Assembly: GCF_014836985.1 (NCBI RefSeq)
Contig: NZ_JACSPU010000001.1
Location: 307,473-371,472 of the forward strand
DNA from: Planococcus wigleyi
GTDB lineage: Bacteria > Bacillota > Bacilli > Bacillales_A > Planococcaceae
Direction: 5' to 3'
Length of the DNA stretch: 64,000 bases
Made by a program: the position numbers and the translations under genes. Shown here piece after piece: positions 1-7,661 of this stretch; the first letter of the stretch is position 1; the number at the start of each line of letters is the position of its first letter. A model generated the notes under the pieces. That model ran no database searches. It was not told the DNA's origin and saw only the letters and a program-made list of their open reading frames with translations.

Positions 1-42
1 TATATCACCTCAAACGGACTGTATATCCAATTCACTGGAAGA
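1..42. repeat. End of a 21-bp-period intergenic array (array A)
   Basis: Two phased units are visible: GGACTGTATAT begins at 16 and GGAA begins at 37, 21 bp apart. The terminal unit reads GTATATCCAATTCACTGGAA, nearly the same as the ends of the arrays near 2020 and 62170. The array is cut by the window edge, so its length is unknown. Function unknown. Confidence 0.6.
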
Positions 43-73
43 AGTCGGCAGCAATACACCGAATAACTTCAAC

Positions 74-115
74 AAACCCTGTCCGACAAGACACGCTCTT
101 GCCGGACAGGGTTTT
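74..115 (+). terminator. Rho-independent terminator
   Basis: AACCCTGTCCG and CGGACAGGGTT form a long GC-rich stem with a further CAAG/CTTG pair near the loop, followed by TTTTATT. It ends a transcript that enters from left of the window. Confidence 0.8.
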
Positions 116-137
116 ATTCTGCTGAAAATCACCGGTA

Positions 138-171
138 AACTATCTGAACTATCTGCAAACTATGATAAACT
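138..171 (+). promoter_or_regulatory. Probable promoter of the amidase operon with 9-bp direct repeats
   Basis: Two perfect tandem copies of AACTATCTG (138-146, 147-155) precede TATGATAAACT, an extended -10 (TG-N-TAAACT, hexamer 166-171). The same 11-base -10 block occurs upstream of the FemAB-like gene at 21240. Here the repeats sit closer to the -10 than at the polysaccharide promoters, so the same regulator is not assured. Confidence 0.45.
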
Positions 172-230
172 GTCGGTAGACAACCCAGATTCTCAGACGT
201 TTTCAAACTATCCGAATGGGAGGAATTGCT

Positions 231-410
231 ATGGCAGAGGGCATTCACAGGATTTTAGAAGAACGTGGGATTCAAGTACCGGAAGCGCATCAGGACATGC
301 TGGTGCAACAGATGAAAGCGGTGCAGCAATTGCGGGAAACCGTGGACAATTCGCAGCTGAAAGATTTTGATATGGGGCTGACGCATGTGCCGGGAGGTGA
401 GCGGCCATGA
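231..410 (+). CDS. Small helical protein, probable AtzG/GatC-like partner of the amidase
   Basis: A 59-residue acidic, mostly helical protein. GGGAGG at 218-223 fixes the start at ATG 231 rather than the in-frame ATG at 216. Its stop overlaps the amidase start by 4 bases (ATGA), which implies translational coupling. Known amidases of the GatA and AtzE type work with a small helical partner (GatC, AtzG). Size, helical character, position and overlap fit such a subunit. The family assignment is inference, because the sequence alone shows no catalytic motif. Confidence 0.6.
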   Translation: MAEGIHRILEERGIQVPEAHQDMLVQQMKAVQQLRETVDNSQLKDFDMGLTHVPGGERP

Positions 411-1831
411 ACGAAGAATTGGCAGCACAATCCATTGGCGAATTAGCGCCGAAACTGCGCGACAAACATGTGTCGCCTGTTGAAGTGACGGAAGCCGTAT
501 TGGCTAATATCAATGCGTATGACGGAGAAATCAATGCCTTTATTCGCGTGCAGAAAGAGCAGGCGCTGGAATCGGCGAGGCAGGCGGAGCAGGAGATTCA
601 AAGCGGCAATTACCGTGGCTTCTTACACGGCATTCCGATGGCGCTGAAGGATATTTTGTATTTCAAGGACGAACCCGCGACGATGGGTTCGAAAATCCAT
701 GAAGAATTTGTCGCTGATTTTGATGCGACTGTAGTATCGAAACTTAAGCTGTCTGGCGCGACTTTCCACGGCAAACTGAATATGCACGAGTATGCATGGG
801 GAGCGACGACCACCAATCCGCATTACGGAGCCTGCAAGAATCCGTGGGACCTCAGCAAAATTCCAGGCGGCTCAAGCGGCGGGTCTGGTGCTGCGGTGGC
901 GGCGAACATGACCATCGCTTCGCTTGGGACAGATACCGGCGGTTCGATCCGGATTCCGGCATCAAGCTGTGGCATTATCGGTTTGAAGCCGACGCATGGC
1001 CGCATCAGCAAGTACGGCTGTTTTCCGTTGTCGTGGAGCCTTGACCATATCGGCCCGATGACGAAAACCGTTTTCGACGCAGCGCTCCTGTTGGAAGTGC
1101 TCGGCGGTTACGATCCGAAAGACCCGACATCTGTGGACCGGCCGACGCAAAATTATTCCGGAGGGTTGAATGAAGACGTCAAAGGAATGGTCATCGGCAT
1201 TGAGGAAGGTTATTTTTTCAAAAACGTCGATAATCGTGTCAATGAAGCGGTCCAGTATGCACTGCAGCAACTTGAAAAGTTGGGTGCGCGTATTGAGACA
1301 GTCCGCATCCCATCGCTTGCACAAGCCGAATTTGCGGAACTTGTCACCATCACAACCGAAGCAAGCGCCATCCATCATGACAATCTGGTCAAGCAGCCGG
1401 AAAAATTCGGTGATGACGTCCGCTTTTTATTGGAAGTAGGCGAGCTGATGTCAGGTGTCGATTATGTTCAGGCACAACAGATCCGCCGCAAGCTGGATCT
1501 CGATTTTGCGGCAGCGTTTGAAAAAGTGGATGTGCTTATCACGCCGACTCTTCCGTTCCTGTCACCGCCAATCGGCGACAGCACCGTTGACATCAATGGC
1601 CAGGCGCTAAGCTTTTTGGATGAAGTCATCCGCTTCACGGGTCCGGGCAATTTGACCGGCTTGCCGGCACTCAGCATTCCATGCGGTGTCCGCGACGGGT
1701 TGCCAGTCGGTCTGCAGATTATGGGCCCGGCGTTCCAGGAGGAAAAAGTCCTCAACGTCGCCTACGCAATCGAAAAGCTGGAGCTGATGAAAGGCCATAA
1801 GCCGGATTTGACAGCGATTAAGCCAATCTAA
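407..1831 (+). CDS. Amidase-signature family amidase (GatA/AtzE-like)
   Basis: A 474-residue amidase-signature enzyme that hydrolyses a carboxamide or transfers its ammonia; the substrate is not evident. The Ser-cisSer-Lys triad is intact: Lys81 in the MALKD segment, cis-Ser156 in GGSSGGS, and Ser180 in TDTGGSIRIPAS. The SCGIIGLKPTHGRIS stretch that follows is typical of GatA. It is coupled to the small upstream ORF by a 4-base overlap and followed 250 bp later by an acetamidase/formamidase, so the region may handle short amides. No gatB is adjacent, which argues against the tRNA amidotransferase. Cytosolic; no signal peptide. Confidence 0.85.
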   Translation: MNEELAAQSIGELAPKLRDKHVSPVEVTEAVLANINAYDGEINAFIRVQKEQALESARQAEQEIQSGNYRGFLHGIPMALKDILYFKDEPATMGSKIHEEFVADFDATVVSKLKLSGATFHGKLNMHEYAWGATTTNPHYGACKNPWDLSKIPGGSSGGSGAAVAANMTIASLGTDTGGSIRIPASSCGIIGLKPTHGRISKYGCFPLSWSLDHIGPMTKTVFDAALLLEVLGGYDPKDPTSVDRPTQNYSGGLNEDVKGMVIGIEEGYFFKNVDNRVNEAVQYALQQLEKLGARIETVRIPSLAQAEFAELVTITTEASAIHHDNLVKQPEKFGDDVRFLLEVGELMSGVDYVQAQQIRRKLDLDFAAAFEKVDVLITPTLPFLSPPIGDSTVDINGQALSFLDEVIRFTGPGNLTGLPALSIPCGVRDGLPVGLQIMGPAFQEEKVLNVAYAIEKLELMKGHKPDLTAIKPI

Positions 1832-1864
1832 CGCGATTCATCCAATAAAAGCTGATTTTTGAGC

Positions 1865-1888
1865 GGAAAGCGCAGGCTTGCGCTTTCC
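1865..1888. other. Intergenic hairpin before array B
   Basis: GGAAAGCGCA and TGCGCTTTCC form a 10-bp perfect stem without a T-run. The same hairpin occurs at 9863-9886, and both lie just upstream of a 21-bp-period array. It may act as a weak terminator or as part of a composite intergenic element. Confidence 0.55.
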
Positions 1889-1894
1889 TGGGTT

Positions 1895-2045
1895 TGGGCA
1901 TTTAGAGTGGTTTTGGGCATTTATCGTGGTTTGGAAAGTATTTTGCTTCTTCTGGAAAGTATTTAAGCTCAAACAGAAAGTATTTTCAGCCATATGGAAA
2001 GTATTTGCCCCAAAACAGAAAGTATATCCAGTTATCTGGAAAAAA
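1895..2045. repeat. 21-bp-period intergenic array (array B)
   Basis: Units of the form [GA]GAAAGTATTT start at 1933, 1954, 1975, 1996, 2017 and 2038, exactly 21 bp apart. They are preceded by two GGGCATTTA units about 20 bp apart (1896, 1915). The last complete unit reads GTATATCCAGTTATCTGGAA, as in the other arrays. The array ends about 45 bp before the acetamidase start and leaves little room for a separate promoter. Function unknown. Confidence 0.75.
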
Positions 2046-2088
2046 ATCGCTGGTTCTACGCCAATTCAACCTGAAAGGATGACGAAAT

Positions 2089-3027
2089 ATGGCCAATACG
2101 CATCGATTTCCGGAAGACCGCGTGCATTACACGTGGGATAAGGACCCGCAGCCGGTGTTGACGATCGATAGCGGAGACCAAGTGGATTTTTCCACCCGGG
2201 AAGTAGCAGATGATCAATTCAATAAAGACTCAAAGACCGAAGACATTGCCACACTCGATTGGGCGAAAGTCTATCCGCTCGCAGGACCCGTCGAGATCCG
2301 TGGTGCGGAACCGGGCGATACGCTGGAAGTGGAAATCCTCGACCTAAAGCCGGGGAGTTGGGGCTGGATGGCGATTTTGCCTGGGCTTGGCCTATTGCCT
2401 GAAGAATTTCCAGACGCCTACTTACGGACATTCGATTTGAGTGACGGCGAATCTATCCATTTCAACGATTACATCAAAGTGCCCATCACCCCGTTCCTCG
2501 GCACGATGGGCGTCGGTCCGGCAAATGCCGAAGGGCAAGCCATTATGCCGCCTGGAACATTCGGCGGCAATATGGACACTCGGCAACTGACGGTTGGCAC
2601 CAAATTGTATTTGCCGGTGCAAGTGGCGGGCGCCATGTTCAGCTGCGGCGATGCCCATGCAGCGCAAGGTGACGGAGAGGTTTGCGTAACGGCGCTCGAA
2701 TGCCCGATGCACGCATTACTGAAGTTCCGTCTCATTAAAGGCAAATCCATTCCGGCACCGCAGTTCCAGACAGCTGGCGCATTGACGCCAAAGGTCGACC
2801 ATAAAGGCTTCTACGGCACGACCGGTGTCGGACCGGACCTGATGGAAGCGGCACGCGACGCCATCCGCGCCATGGTCGATCACCTGTCCGAAAACTACGA
2901 ACTGGAACCAAAAGATGCCTATTTATTGTCCAGCTTGTGCGTCGACCTCAAAATCTCCGAAATTGTCGATGCAGGCCAATATGTGGTGAGTGCACTGCTG
3001 CCGCTTGCGGTGTTTCAGGAAAAATGA
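2089..3027 (+). CDS. Acetamidase/formamidase family protein
   Basis: A 312-residue protein of the FmdA/AmdA acetamidase-formamidase family, which hydrolyses short aliphatic amides to ammonia and the acid. Family hallmarks are the N-terminal PVLTIDSGDQV strand, the PAGPVEIRGAEPGDTLEV-like stretch, the GTMGVGPA segment, and the CGDAHAAQGDGEV motif that carries likely metal ligands. Length is normal. The start ATG follows AAAGGATG, with array B just upstream. Cytosolic. Together with the upstream amidase it suggests nitrogen scavenging from amides; the physiological substrate cannot be read from sequence. Confidence 0.85.
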   Translation: MANTHRFPEDRVHYTWDKDPQPVLTIDSGDQVDFSTREVADDQFNKDSKTEDIATLDWAKVYPLAGPVEIRGAEPGDTLEVEILDLKPGSWGWMAILPGLGLLPEEFPDAYLRTFDLSDGESIHFNDYIKVPITPFLGTMGVGPANAEGQAIMPPGTFGGNMDTRQLTVGTKLYLPVQVAGAMFSCGDAHAAQGDGEVCVTALECPMHALLKFRLIKGKSIPAPQFQTAGALTPKVDHKGFYGTTGVGPDLMEAARDAIRAMVDHLSENYELEPKDAYLLSSLCVDLKISEIVDAGQYVVSALLPLAVFQEK

Positions 3028-3037
3028 ATGAGCAGAA

Positions 3038-3069
3038 CCCGAACACTGCCGAAAACGGCAGTGTTTTCT
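3038..3069 (+). terminator. Terminator after the acetamidase
   Basis: AACACTGCCG-aaaa-CGGCAGTGTT stem followed by TTC, 10 bp after the stop codon. Confidence 0.75.
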
Positions 3070-3093
3070 AATGAAAAAATAAACTGTCTTTAA

Positions 3094-3138
3094 AGTTATC
3101 TGAATTAACTGCATTTTTAATAAACTCTGTGTTAAACT
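3094..3138 (+). promoter_or_regulatory. Promoter with 9-bp direct-repeat element (copy 1)
   Basis: AGTTATCTG and AATTAACTG are adjacent 9-mers at 3094-3111. They begin 39 bases before the extended -10 TGTGTTAAACT (hexamer 3133-3138). The same arrangement at nearly the same spacing occurs near 25991, 32659 and 41259. Confidence 0.55.
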
Positions 3139-3211
3139 AAAATAGGATTCAGAAGAGACTAAAATCAGCCAATTACTTCCTATTAAAACTACACAAGGAG
3201 AGATTGTTTAA

Positions 3212-4216
3212 ATGTAAGATATCTATTTTGAGAAAGACTATGCGCGCTTATATGAAAAAATAGAGAAGGGGAAGTGCGAAGAGTTTATTTTTGATCATCC
3301 ATTAGGAACAGTCAGCCATCTATTTATTAAACGTGAAATTCCCATAGAGCTAGTGGGGCGCGTTTTTTATGATTTGGTAACGCCATATGGATATGGCGGC
3401 CCGCGTATGATCAGCTGCAAAGACGGCGACAGGTTAGCGCTGGCCGCGGATTTCCAGCAGGCATTCGGCGATCATTGCCTTAAAAACGGAATCGTTGCCG
3501 AGTTTGTCCGTTTTCATCCGGTCGTGAAAAACCACTTGGATTTCAGTGCTTGCTATGAACTGAGCTTTAAACGCCATACCATCCAGACCAACCTTGCAGA
3601 TACAGATGATCCCATTCTTACTGAGTATTCAGCTTCCTGCAGAAGAGATATCCGGCGTGCGTTGAAGGCTGGTGTGGAGTACCGGATTATCGAGCATCCT
3701 GAAAATCTGAATGACTTTAAGGAATTGTATTATTCGACTATGGAGCGAAATGATGCCCAGGCGATTTATTATTTCAATGATGAGTACTTCCAGAATTGCA
3801 TTGATTTGCTGGGGCCTTATTTAGTGGTGGTGGAAGTGACTTATCAGGGAGACGTTATCGGCATGAGTTTAAGCTTTGTCTGCGGCGACTTTATTCACGT
3901 TCATCTTACCGGAACGCTTCAGGAATACCACGGGCTGGCTCCTGCTTATGTGCTGCAATACGCTCTTGTGTTGTGGGGGAAAGAACAAGGGAAAACATTG
4001 ATTCACCATGGTGGCGGGCGAACTGGTGAACCGGATGACAAACTCTACTTGTTCAAGAAAAAATTTGGACGTAATGAGGAGTTCGATTACTTTATCGGCC
4101 GGAAAGTTTGGAACCCGGCAGTTTACGAATCGTTGTGCAAATCCGCAAATCCGCCAGCCGATCTGGAGCAGTTTCCTGCTTACCGGAGTCAAGGGTGTCT
4201 TGTGGCCATCAAATAG
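3212..4216 (+). pseudogene. FemAB/GNAT-like acyltransferase, interrupted by a stop at codon 2
   Basis: The frame reads ATG TAA GAT ATC TAT TTT. The paralogue at 21240 reads GTG AAA GAT ATT TAC TTT, so AAA has become TAA at codon 2. Everything downstream is collinear with the two paralogues (21240, 28643) to the normal C-terminus, including TPYGYGGPR and the HHGGGRTGEPDD segment. The promoter and an AAGGAG ribosome site with 11-base spacing are intact. The longest open frame begins at an internal GTG at 3353, which removes about 47 conserved residues and has no ribosome site. The family (FemAB/BioF2-type GNAT fold) transfers acyl or aminoacyl groups to cell-envelope or sugar substrates. It is a recent pseudogene unless translation starts at a non-standard codon; a sequencing error is possible. 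Confidence 0.7.
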
Positions 4217-4351
4217 CGGAACGTTGTCGCGTAATCTGCTTTTAGGAATAATAAAAAGTTCAAAGGGCGCCAATTTCTAAGTTCGGTCTTGACCATTTAA
4301 TGAAAAACAGCAAGTTAAAAGCTTGTTCCAAGAAACAGTAGGAGGTTCGTT

Positions 4352-5305
4352 ATGAAAGAGATTGGTGGATACTTTGGGTTGGATAATCTGGCAGGCACTG
4401 AATTTTACAAAGGCCTGATCGGGCTTAATACCGGTCGGCATGCCCTGCTGTACCTGCTTAAAGCGCGGCGCATCACCAAATTGCATATTCCCTATTACTT
4501 ATGCGACTCTGTTAGCAGGCAGCTGGTGAAGTATGGCTATGAATTTGAGTATTATCATGTGGACCAGGAATTTCAGCCGATTTTTGATGAAGAACTGGCA
4601 CCTGGCGAATACTTGTACATCGTGAATTTTTATGGGCAAATTACGGAAGAAAAGACACAGGCATTGAAGCAGCATTATGGGCAGGTGATTCTGGATCATA
4701 GCCAGGCTTTTTTCCAGAAGCCATTGCCCGGTGTCGATACAATCTATTCCTGCCGCAAATTCTTCGGGGTGCCGGACGGTTCTTATTTGGCAACTGATGC
4801 AATTCTGCATGAAACGCTCGAGCAGGACATTTCTAAAGACCGCATGAAGCATATACTTGGCCGTTACGAGGCGCCGGCAAGTGAATATTACCATGATTTT
4901 CACAGCAACGACGGTGTACTCGATGAAACGCCGCTCCTGGCAATGTCCAAACTGACCCGCAATCTGATGGGCGCCATTGACTACGACAAGAGCTGCCGCA
5001 TCAGAAATGAAAACTACGCTTATCTGGAACAACAATTGGGTGCAGATAACCAAATGAATCTGACCAAACCGGAAGGCGCATTCGCCTACCCGTTGCTGGT
5101 GGAGGACGGCATACCCATCCGAAACAAGCTGGCCCAGCAGAAAATCTACATCCCGCTGCTTTGGCCAAACGTTCTGGACGACTGTCCGGAAGATAGCATC
5201 GAATACCAATATGCCGCGAACATCCTGCCGCTGCCATGCGATCAACGCTACAATTTAGAGGATATGGCTTACATGGTGGAAATGGTGAAAAAACAGTTGA
5301 TGTAA
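4352..5305 (+). CDS. PLP-dependent aminotransferase-like protein (DegT-related)
   Basis: A 317-residue protein with the fold-type-I PLP enzyme pattern: GLNTGRHALLYLL near residue 25 (cofactor phosphate region), NFYGQ near 92, DHSQAFF (Asp115 as pyridine-N ligand candidate), and SCRKFFGVPDG with Lys136 as the Schiff-base candidate. It is shorter than canonical DegT/DnrJ enzymes (about 370-390). A likely role is amination of a sugar nucleotide or a related step in envelope glycan synthesis; the substrate is unknown. The start follows TAGGAGG. It lies behind the interrupted FemAB-like gene and probably shares its promoter, followed by a strong terminator. Confidence 0.65.
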   Translation: MKEIGGYFGLDNLAGTEFYKGLIGLNTGRHALLYLLKARRITKLHIPYYLCDSVSRQLVKYGYEFEYYHVDQEFQPIFDEELAPGEYLYIVNFYGQITEEKTQALKQHYGQVILDHSQAFFQKPLPGVDTIYSCRKFFGVPDGSYLATDAILHETLEQDISKDRMKHILGRYEAPASEYYHDFHSNDGVLDETPLLAMSKLTRNLMGAIDYDKSCRIRNENYAYLEQQLGADNQMNLTKPEGAFAYPLLVEDGIPIRNKLAQQKIYIPLLWPNVLDDCPEDSIEYQYAANILPLPCDQRYNLEDMAYMVEMVKKQLM

Positions 5306-5332
5306 AAAGAAGCTCCGGCTTCTTTTTTTTTT
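5306..5332 (+). terminator. Terminator after the aminotransferase-like gene
   Basis: AGAAGC-tcc-GGCTTCT stem followed by ten T residues, immediately after the stop codon. Confidence 0.85.
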
Positions 5333-5397
5333 ATGAATGGAATCCGTGGATGTAAAGGTTCTATTGTAAACTGAACGTAAAAAACATTACGTCTTTA

Positions 5398-5426
5398 TTA
5401 ATAAAATCAAAAAAAGATGCTATACT
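5398..5426 (+). promoter_or_regulatory. Promoter of the first LTA-synthase-like gene
   Basis: TTAATA (5398-5403), a 17-base spacer, then TATACT (5421-5426) with an extended -10 TGC directly before it. Confidence 0.5.
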
Positions 5427-5482
5427 AAACGGAATAATCCACTATCGGAATAGTTTGTGCAGAGTTTGAATTACAGAAAAGA

Positions 5483-7609
5483 GTGAGTCCGTTGTTTACT
5501 AATCTTTCCAAGAAAATCACCGTCAAAAAGCTCATCGTCTGGATGCTGACTGTATGTTTTATGGTCGGCTTGCCGTTTCTGACGTTGTATGTCAGTGAAA
5601 CGATTGTCCGAAAAGCGTTGGACATGCCGTTTTCTGTCTGGACGACGGAGTTTACCAAACGCTTTGCCTTGAATATCATCATCTTAATTGCGGTCTTCAA
5701 TGTCTTGTATATTCTGCCGCGCAAATGGTTCATGTTCACCAGTTTTCTGGTGAGCTGTATCCTGGTTATTTTTGCGGTGGCCAATAATATGAAAATCGAG
5801 CTGCGCAATTCCCCGATTTCCCTTGGCGATTTCGCTTTGCTCAATGAACTGCGTGGATTGGAAAATCCCGTCGATTTGTCGATGCCGCTCATTCTCGGGG
5901 GAAGTGTGGCTTTTCTGGTTGTCACTGTTGCCATTTTTTGGCTCGTACCGAAAATCAAAGAATGGTGGGTGCTGAAAATCGGCGTCTCGGTCCTGTCCAT
6001 GGCGTTCCTGGCCATTTTATGGACGGGCTATCCGTTTTCACCGATGGAAAAAGTGCAATTCCAAAATACCTGGTGGCAGCAGGAAGTCGGAACGATGAGA
6101 AACGGCTTGTTCGGCAACTTTGTCTTGCTGGCGCAACAGGCAAAAATTGACCCGCCGGAAGGCTATTCAAGAAACACTATTGAAACGATTGGCAAAGACT
6201 ATGTGCCGGGCGAAAGCACGACAGAAGAAAAGCCGAACGTCATTATTCTCATGAGTGAAGCCTTTATCGACCCGTATCATTTTGGGGAAGAACATTTCAC
6301 CCAGGACCCGATTCCGAATTTCCGCAAGCTGTACGATGAATCGATGCATGGCACTATGTATTCGCCGGAATTCGGCGGGGGAACGGCGAACGTGGAATTT
6401 GAAGCGTTGACCGGTTTGAGCCGACAGTTCATGCCGGACAGTTCTGTCGCGTATCAGCTGTATGTCAAGAAGCCTTTGCCTTCCGCTGCTTATGCATTCA
6501 AGGACGCCGGATATGAAACGACCGCCATCCATTCGTATTTCGGCTGGTATTACCAGCGGGAATCGGTTTATCGTCTGCTGGGCTTTGATCAATTTATTTC
6601 CGGGGAAATGATGGATCTGGACCACGCGCTTGGTTCCGGCTGGGGCTTTCCGAAAGACCATAACATCACCAATTCGGTGCTGGAAACCCTGGACACGACC
6701 GAAGGACTGGATTTTGTCCATGCTGTAGCGGTTGAGGGACATCAGCCTTATAAGCCGCAGGAAGAGTCCGAATTGGTGAAAACCGGTGAACTTCCGGACA
6801 TCACCCGGCAGTACTTGAATAAATTCACCGATAAGATGAACAGCGTCGACAAAGAAATCGGCCGCCTTGTAGAAGAACTCGAAAAACGTGACGAGCCGTC
6901 GATTTTGGTTTTCTTCGGCGATCATTACCCGACTTTCGGGAACAATAACCAAGTCTACGGTTCGCAAGGGACGCAAATCGCGAACAATATGCTGGGGGAT
7001 TACGACGATTTCATCAATACTCACAACGTCCCTTACTTCATTTGGAAGTCGGAAGGCAACGAGCCGAAAGAACTGGACTTGTCGCCCAATCAATTCGGGG
7101 CCATCGCTTTGGAAATGGCCGGCGTCAAAGGGAATACAGTGACCGCCATTCTGGATGACATGCGGGCAAAAGGCGATGCTGTCATTCCGTATAACCAGTG
7201 GCAAAAGCAGATGGGCGCACAAACAGAAGAAATGGGCGACCTGCACCAAATGCAATTTGATTTGCTTCACGGCAAACGCCATGTTGAAAAAACGATTCCT
7301 GGATTGATCGGCAAGCCTGCGGACGATTACCATCTTGGCCTGTATCCGGAAATGGATGTCCGGAAAATCACGGACAACGGCAATTCCTTTGAAATCCTGA
7401 CCAAAGGCGTTCCGAAGTTCACGAAATTATTGAGTGAAAATGATGAAGAGCTAGTGGCCGAATGGAATGAACTCGGCAACGGGCTTTCGGCTTTTACAGT
7501 CAATAAAAGCGATATAGAAGCTGGAGAAAAATTCCGGTTTGCCCTATACGATTCATTGGAAAACATTCTGCGGAACACCGATTATTTTGAAATAGCGGAA
7601 ACGCCGTAA
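5483..7609 (+). CDS. LTA synthase family protein (membrane phosphoglycerol transferase)
   Basis: A 708-residue polytopic protein: about five N-terminal membrane segments (residues 17-37, 62-78, 84-100, 134-155, 162-180), then an extracellular sulfatase-fold domain. Metal and nucleophile sites are visible: Glu259 in ILMSEAFIDP, Thr301 in EFGGGTANVEFE, the FFGDHYP motif and the EGHQPY histidine. In characterised LtaS a threonine nucleophile forms a glycerophosphate intermediate taken from phosphatidylglycerol. The role is probably to build or decorate a polyglycerolphosphate polymer; whether it is the housekeeping LtaS cannot be decided. The GTG start at 5483 has only a weak ribosome site, and a TTG at 5492 is possible. 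A paralogue of equal length lies at 17868. Confidence 0.8.
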   Translation: MSPLFTNLSKKITVKKLIVWMLTVCFMVGLPFLTLYVSETIVRKALDMPFSVWTTEFTKRFALNIIILIAVFNVLYILPRKWFMFTSFLVSCILVIFAVANNMKIELRNSPISLGDFALLNELRGLENPVDLSMPLILGGSVAFLVVTVAIFWLVPKIKEWWVLKIGVSVLSMAFLAILWTGYPFSPMEKVQFQNTWWQQEVGTMRNGLFGNFVLLAQQAKIDPPEGYSRNTIETIGKDYVPGESTTEEKPNVIILMSEAFIDPYHFGEEHFTQDPIPNFRKLYDESMHGTMYSPEFGGGTANVEFEALTGLSRQFMPDSSVAYQLYVKKPLPSAAYAFKDAGYETTAIHSYFGWYYQRESVYRLLGFDQFISGEMMDLDHALGSGWGFPKDHNITNSVLETLDTTEGLDFVHAVAVEGHQPYKPQEESELVKTGELPDITRQYLNKFTDKMNSVDKEIGRLVEELEKRDEPSILVFFGDHYPTFGNNNQVYGSQGTQIANNMLGDYDDFINTHNVPYFIWKSEGNEPKELDLSPNQFGAIALEMAGVKGNTVTAILDDMRAKGDAVIPYNQWQKQMGAQTEEMGDLHQMQFDLLHGKRHVEKTIPGLIGKPADDYHLGLYPEMDVRKITDNGNSFEILTKGVPKFTKLLSENDEELVAEWNELGNGLSAFTVNKSDIEAGEKFRFALYDSLENILRNTDYFEIAETP

Positions 7610-7614
7610 TACGC

Positions 7615-7654
7615 AAAAGGAGCACATGAAGTCAAAACTTCATGTGCTCCTTTT
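7615..7654. terminator. Bidirectional terminator
   Basis: AAAAGGAGCACATGAAG and CTTCATGTGCTCCTTTT form a 17-bp perfect stem between two convergent genes, with A- and T-runs on the flanks. Confidence 0.9.
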
Positions 7655-7661
7655 CTCTCTT

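Noticed and set aside
1878-2141. Open frame of 87 codons with a seven-residue repeat (WKVF...)
   Set aside because: It is array B read in one frame: the exact 21-bp period gives a false heptad. It overlaps the acetamidase start and has no ribosome site.
4499-5245. 248-codon open frame on the minus strand
   Set aside because: Antisense to the aminotransferase-like gene; no ribosome site and no recognisable motif.
6167-7333. 388-codon open frame on the minus strand
   Set aside because: Antisense to the LTA-synthase-like gene, with no family resemblance of its own.
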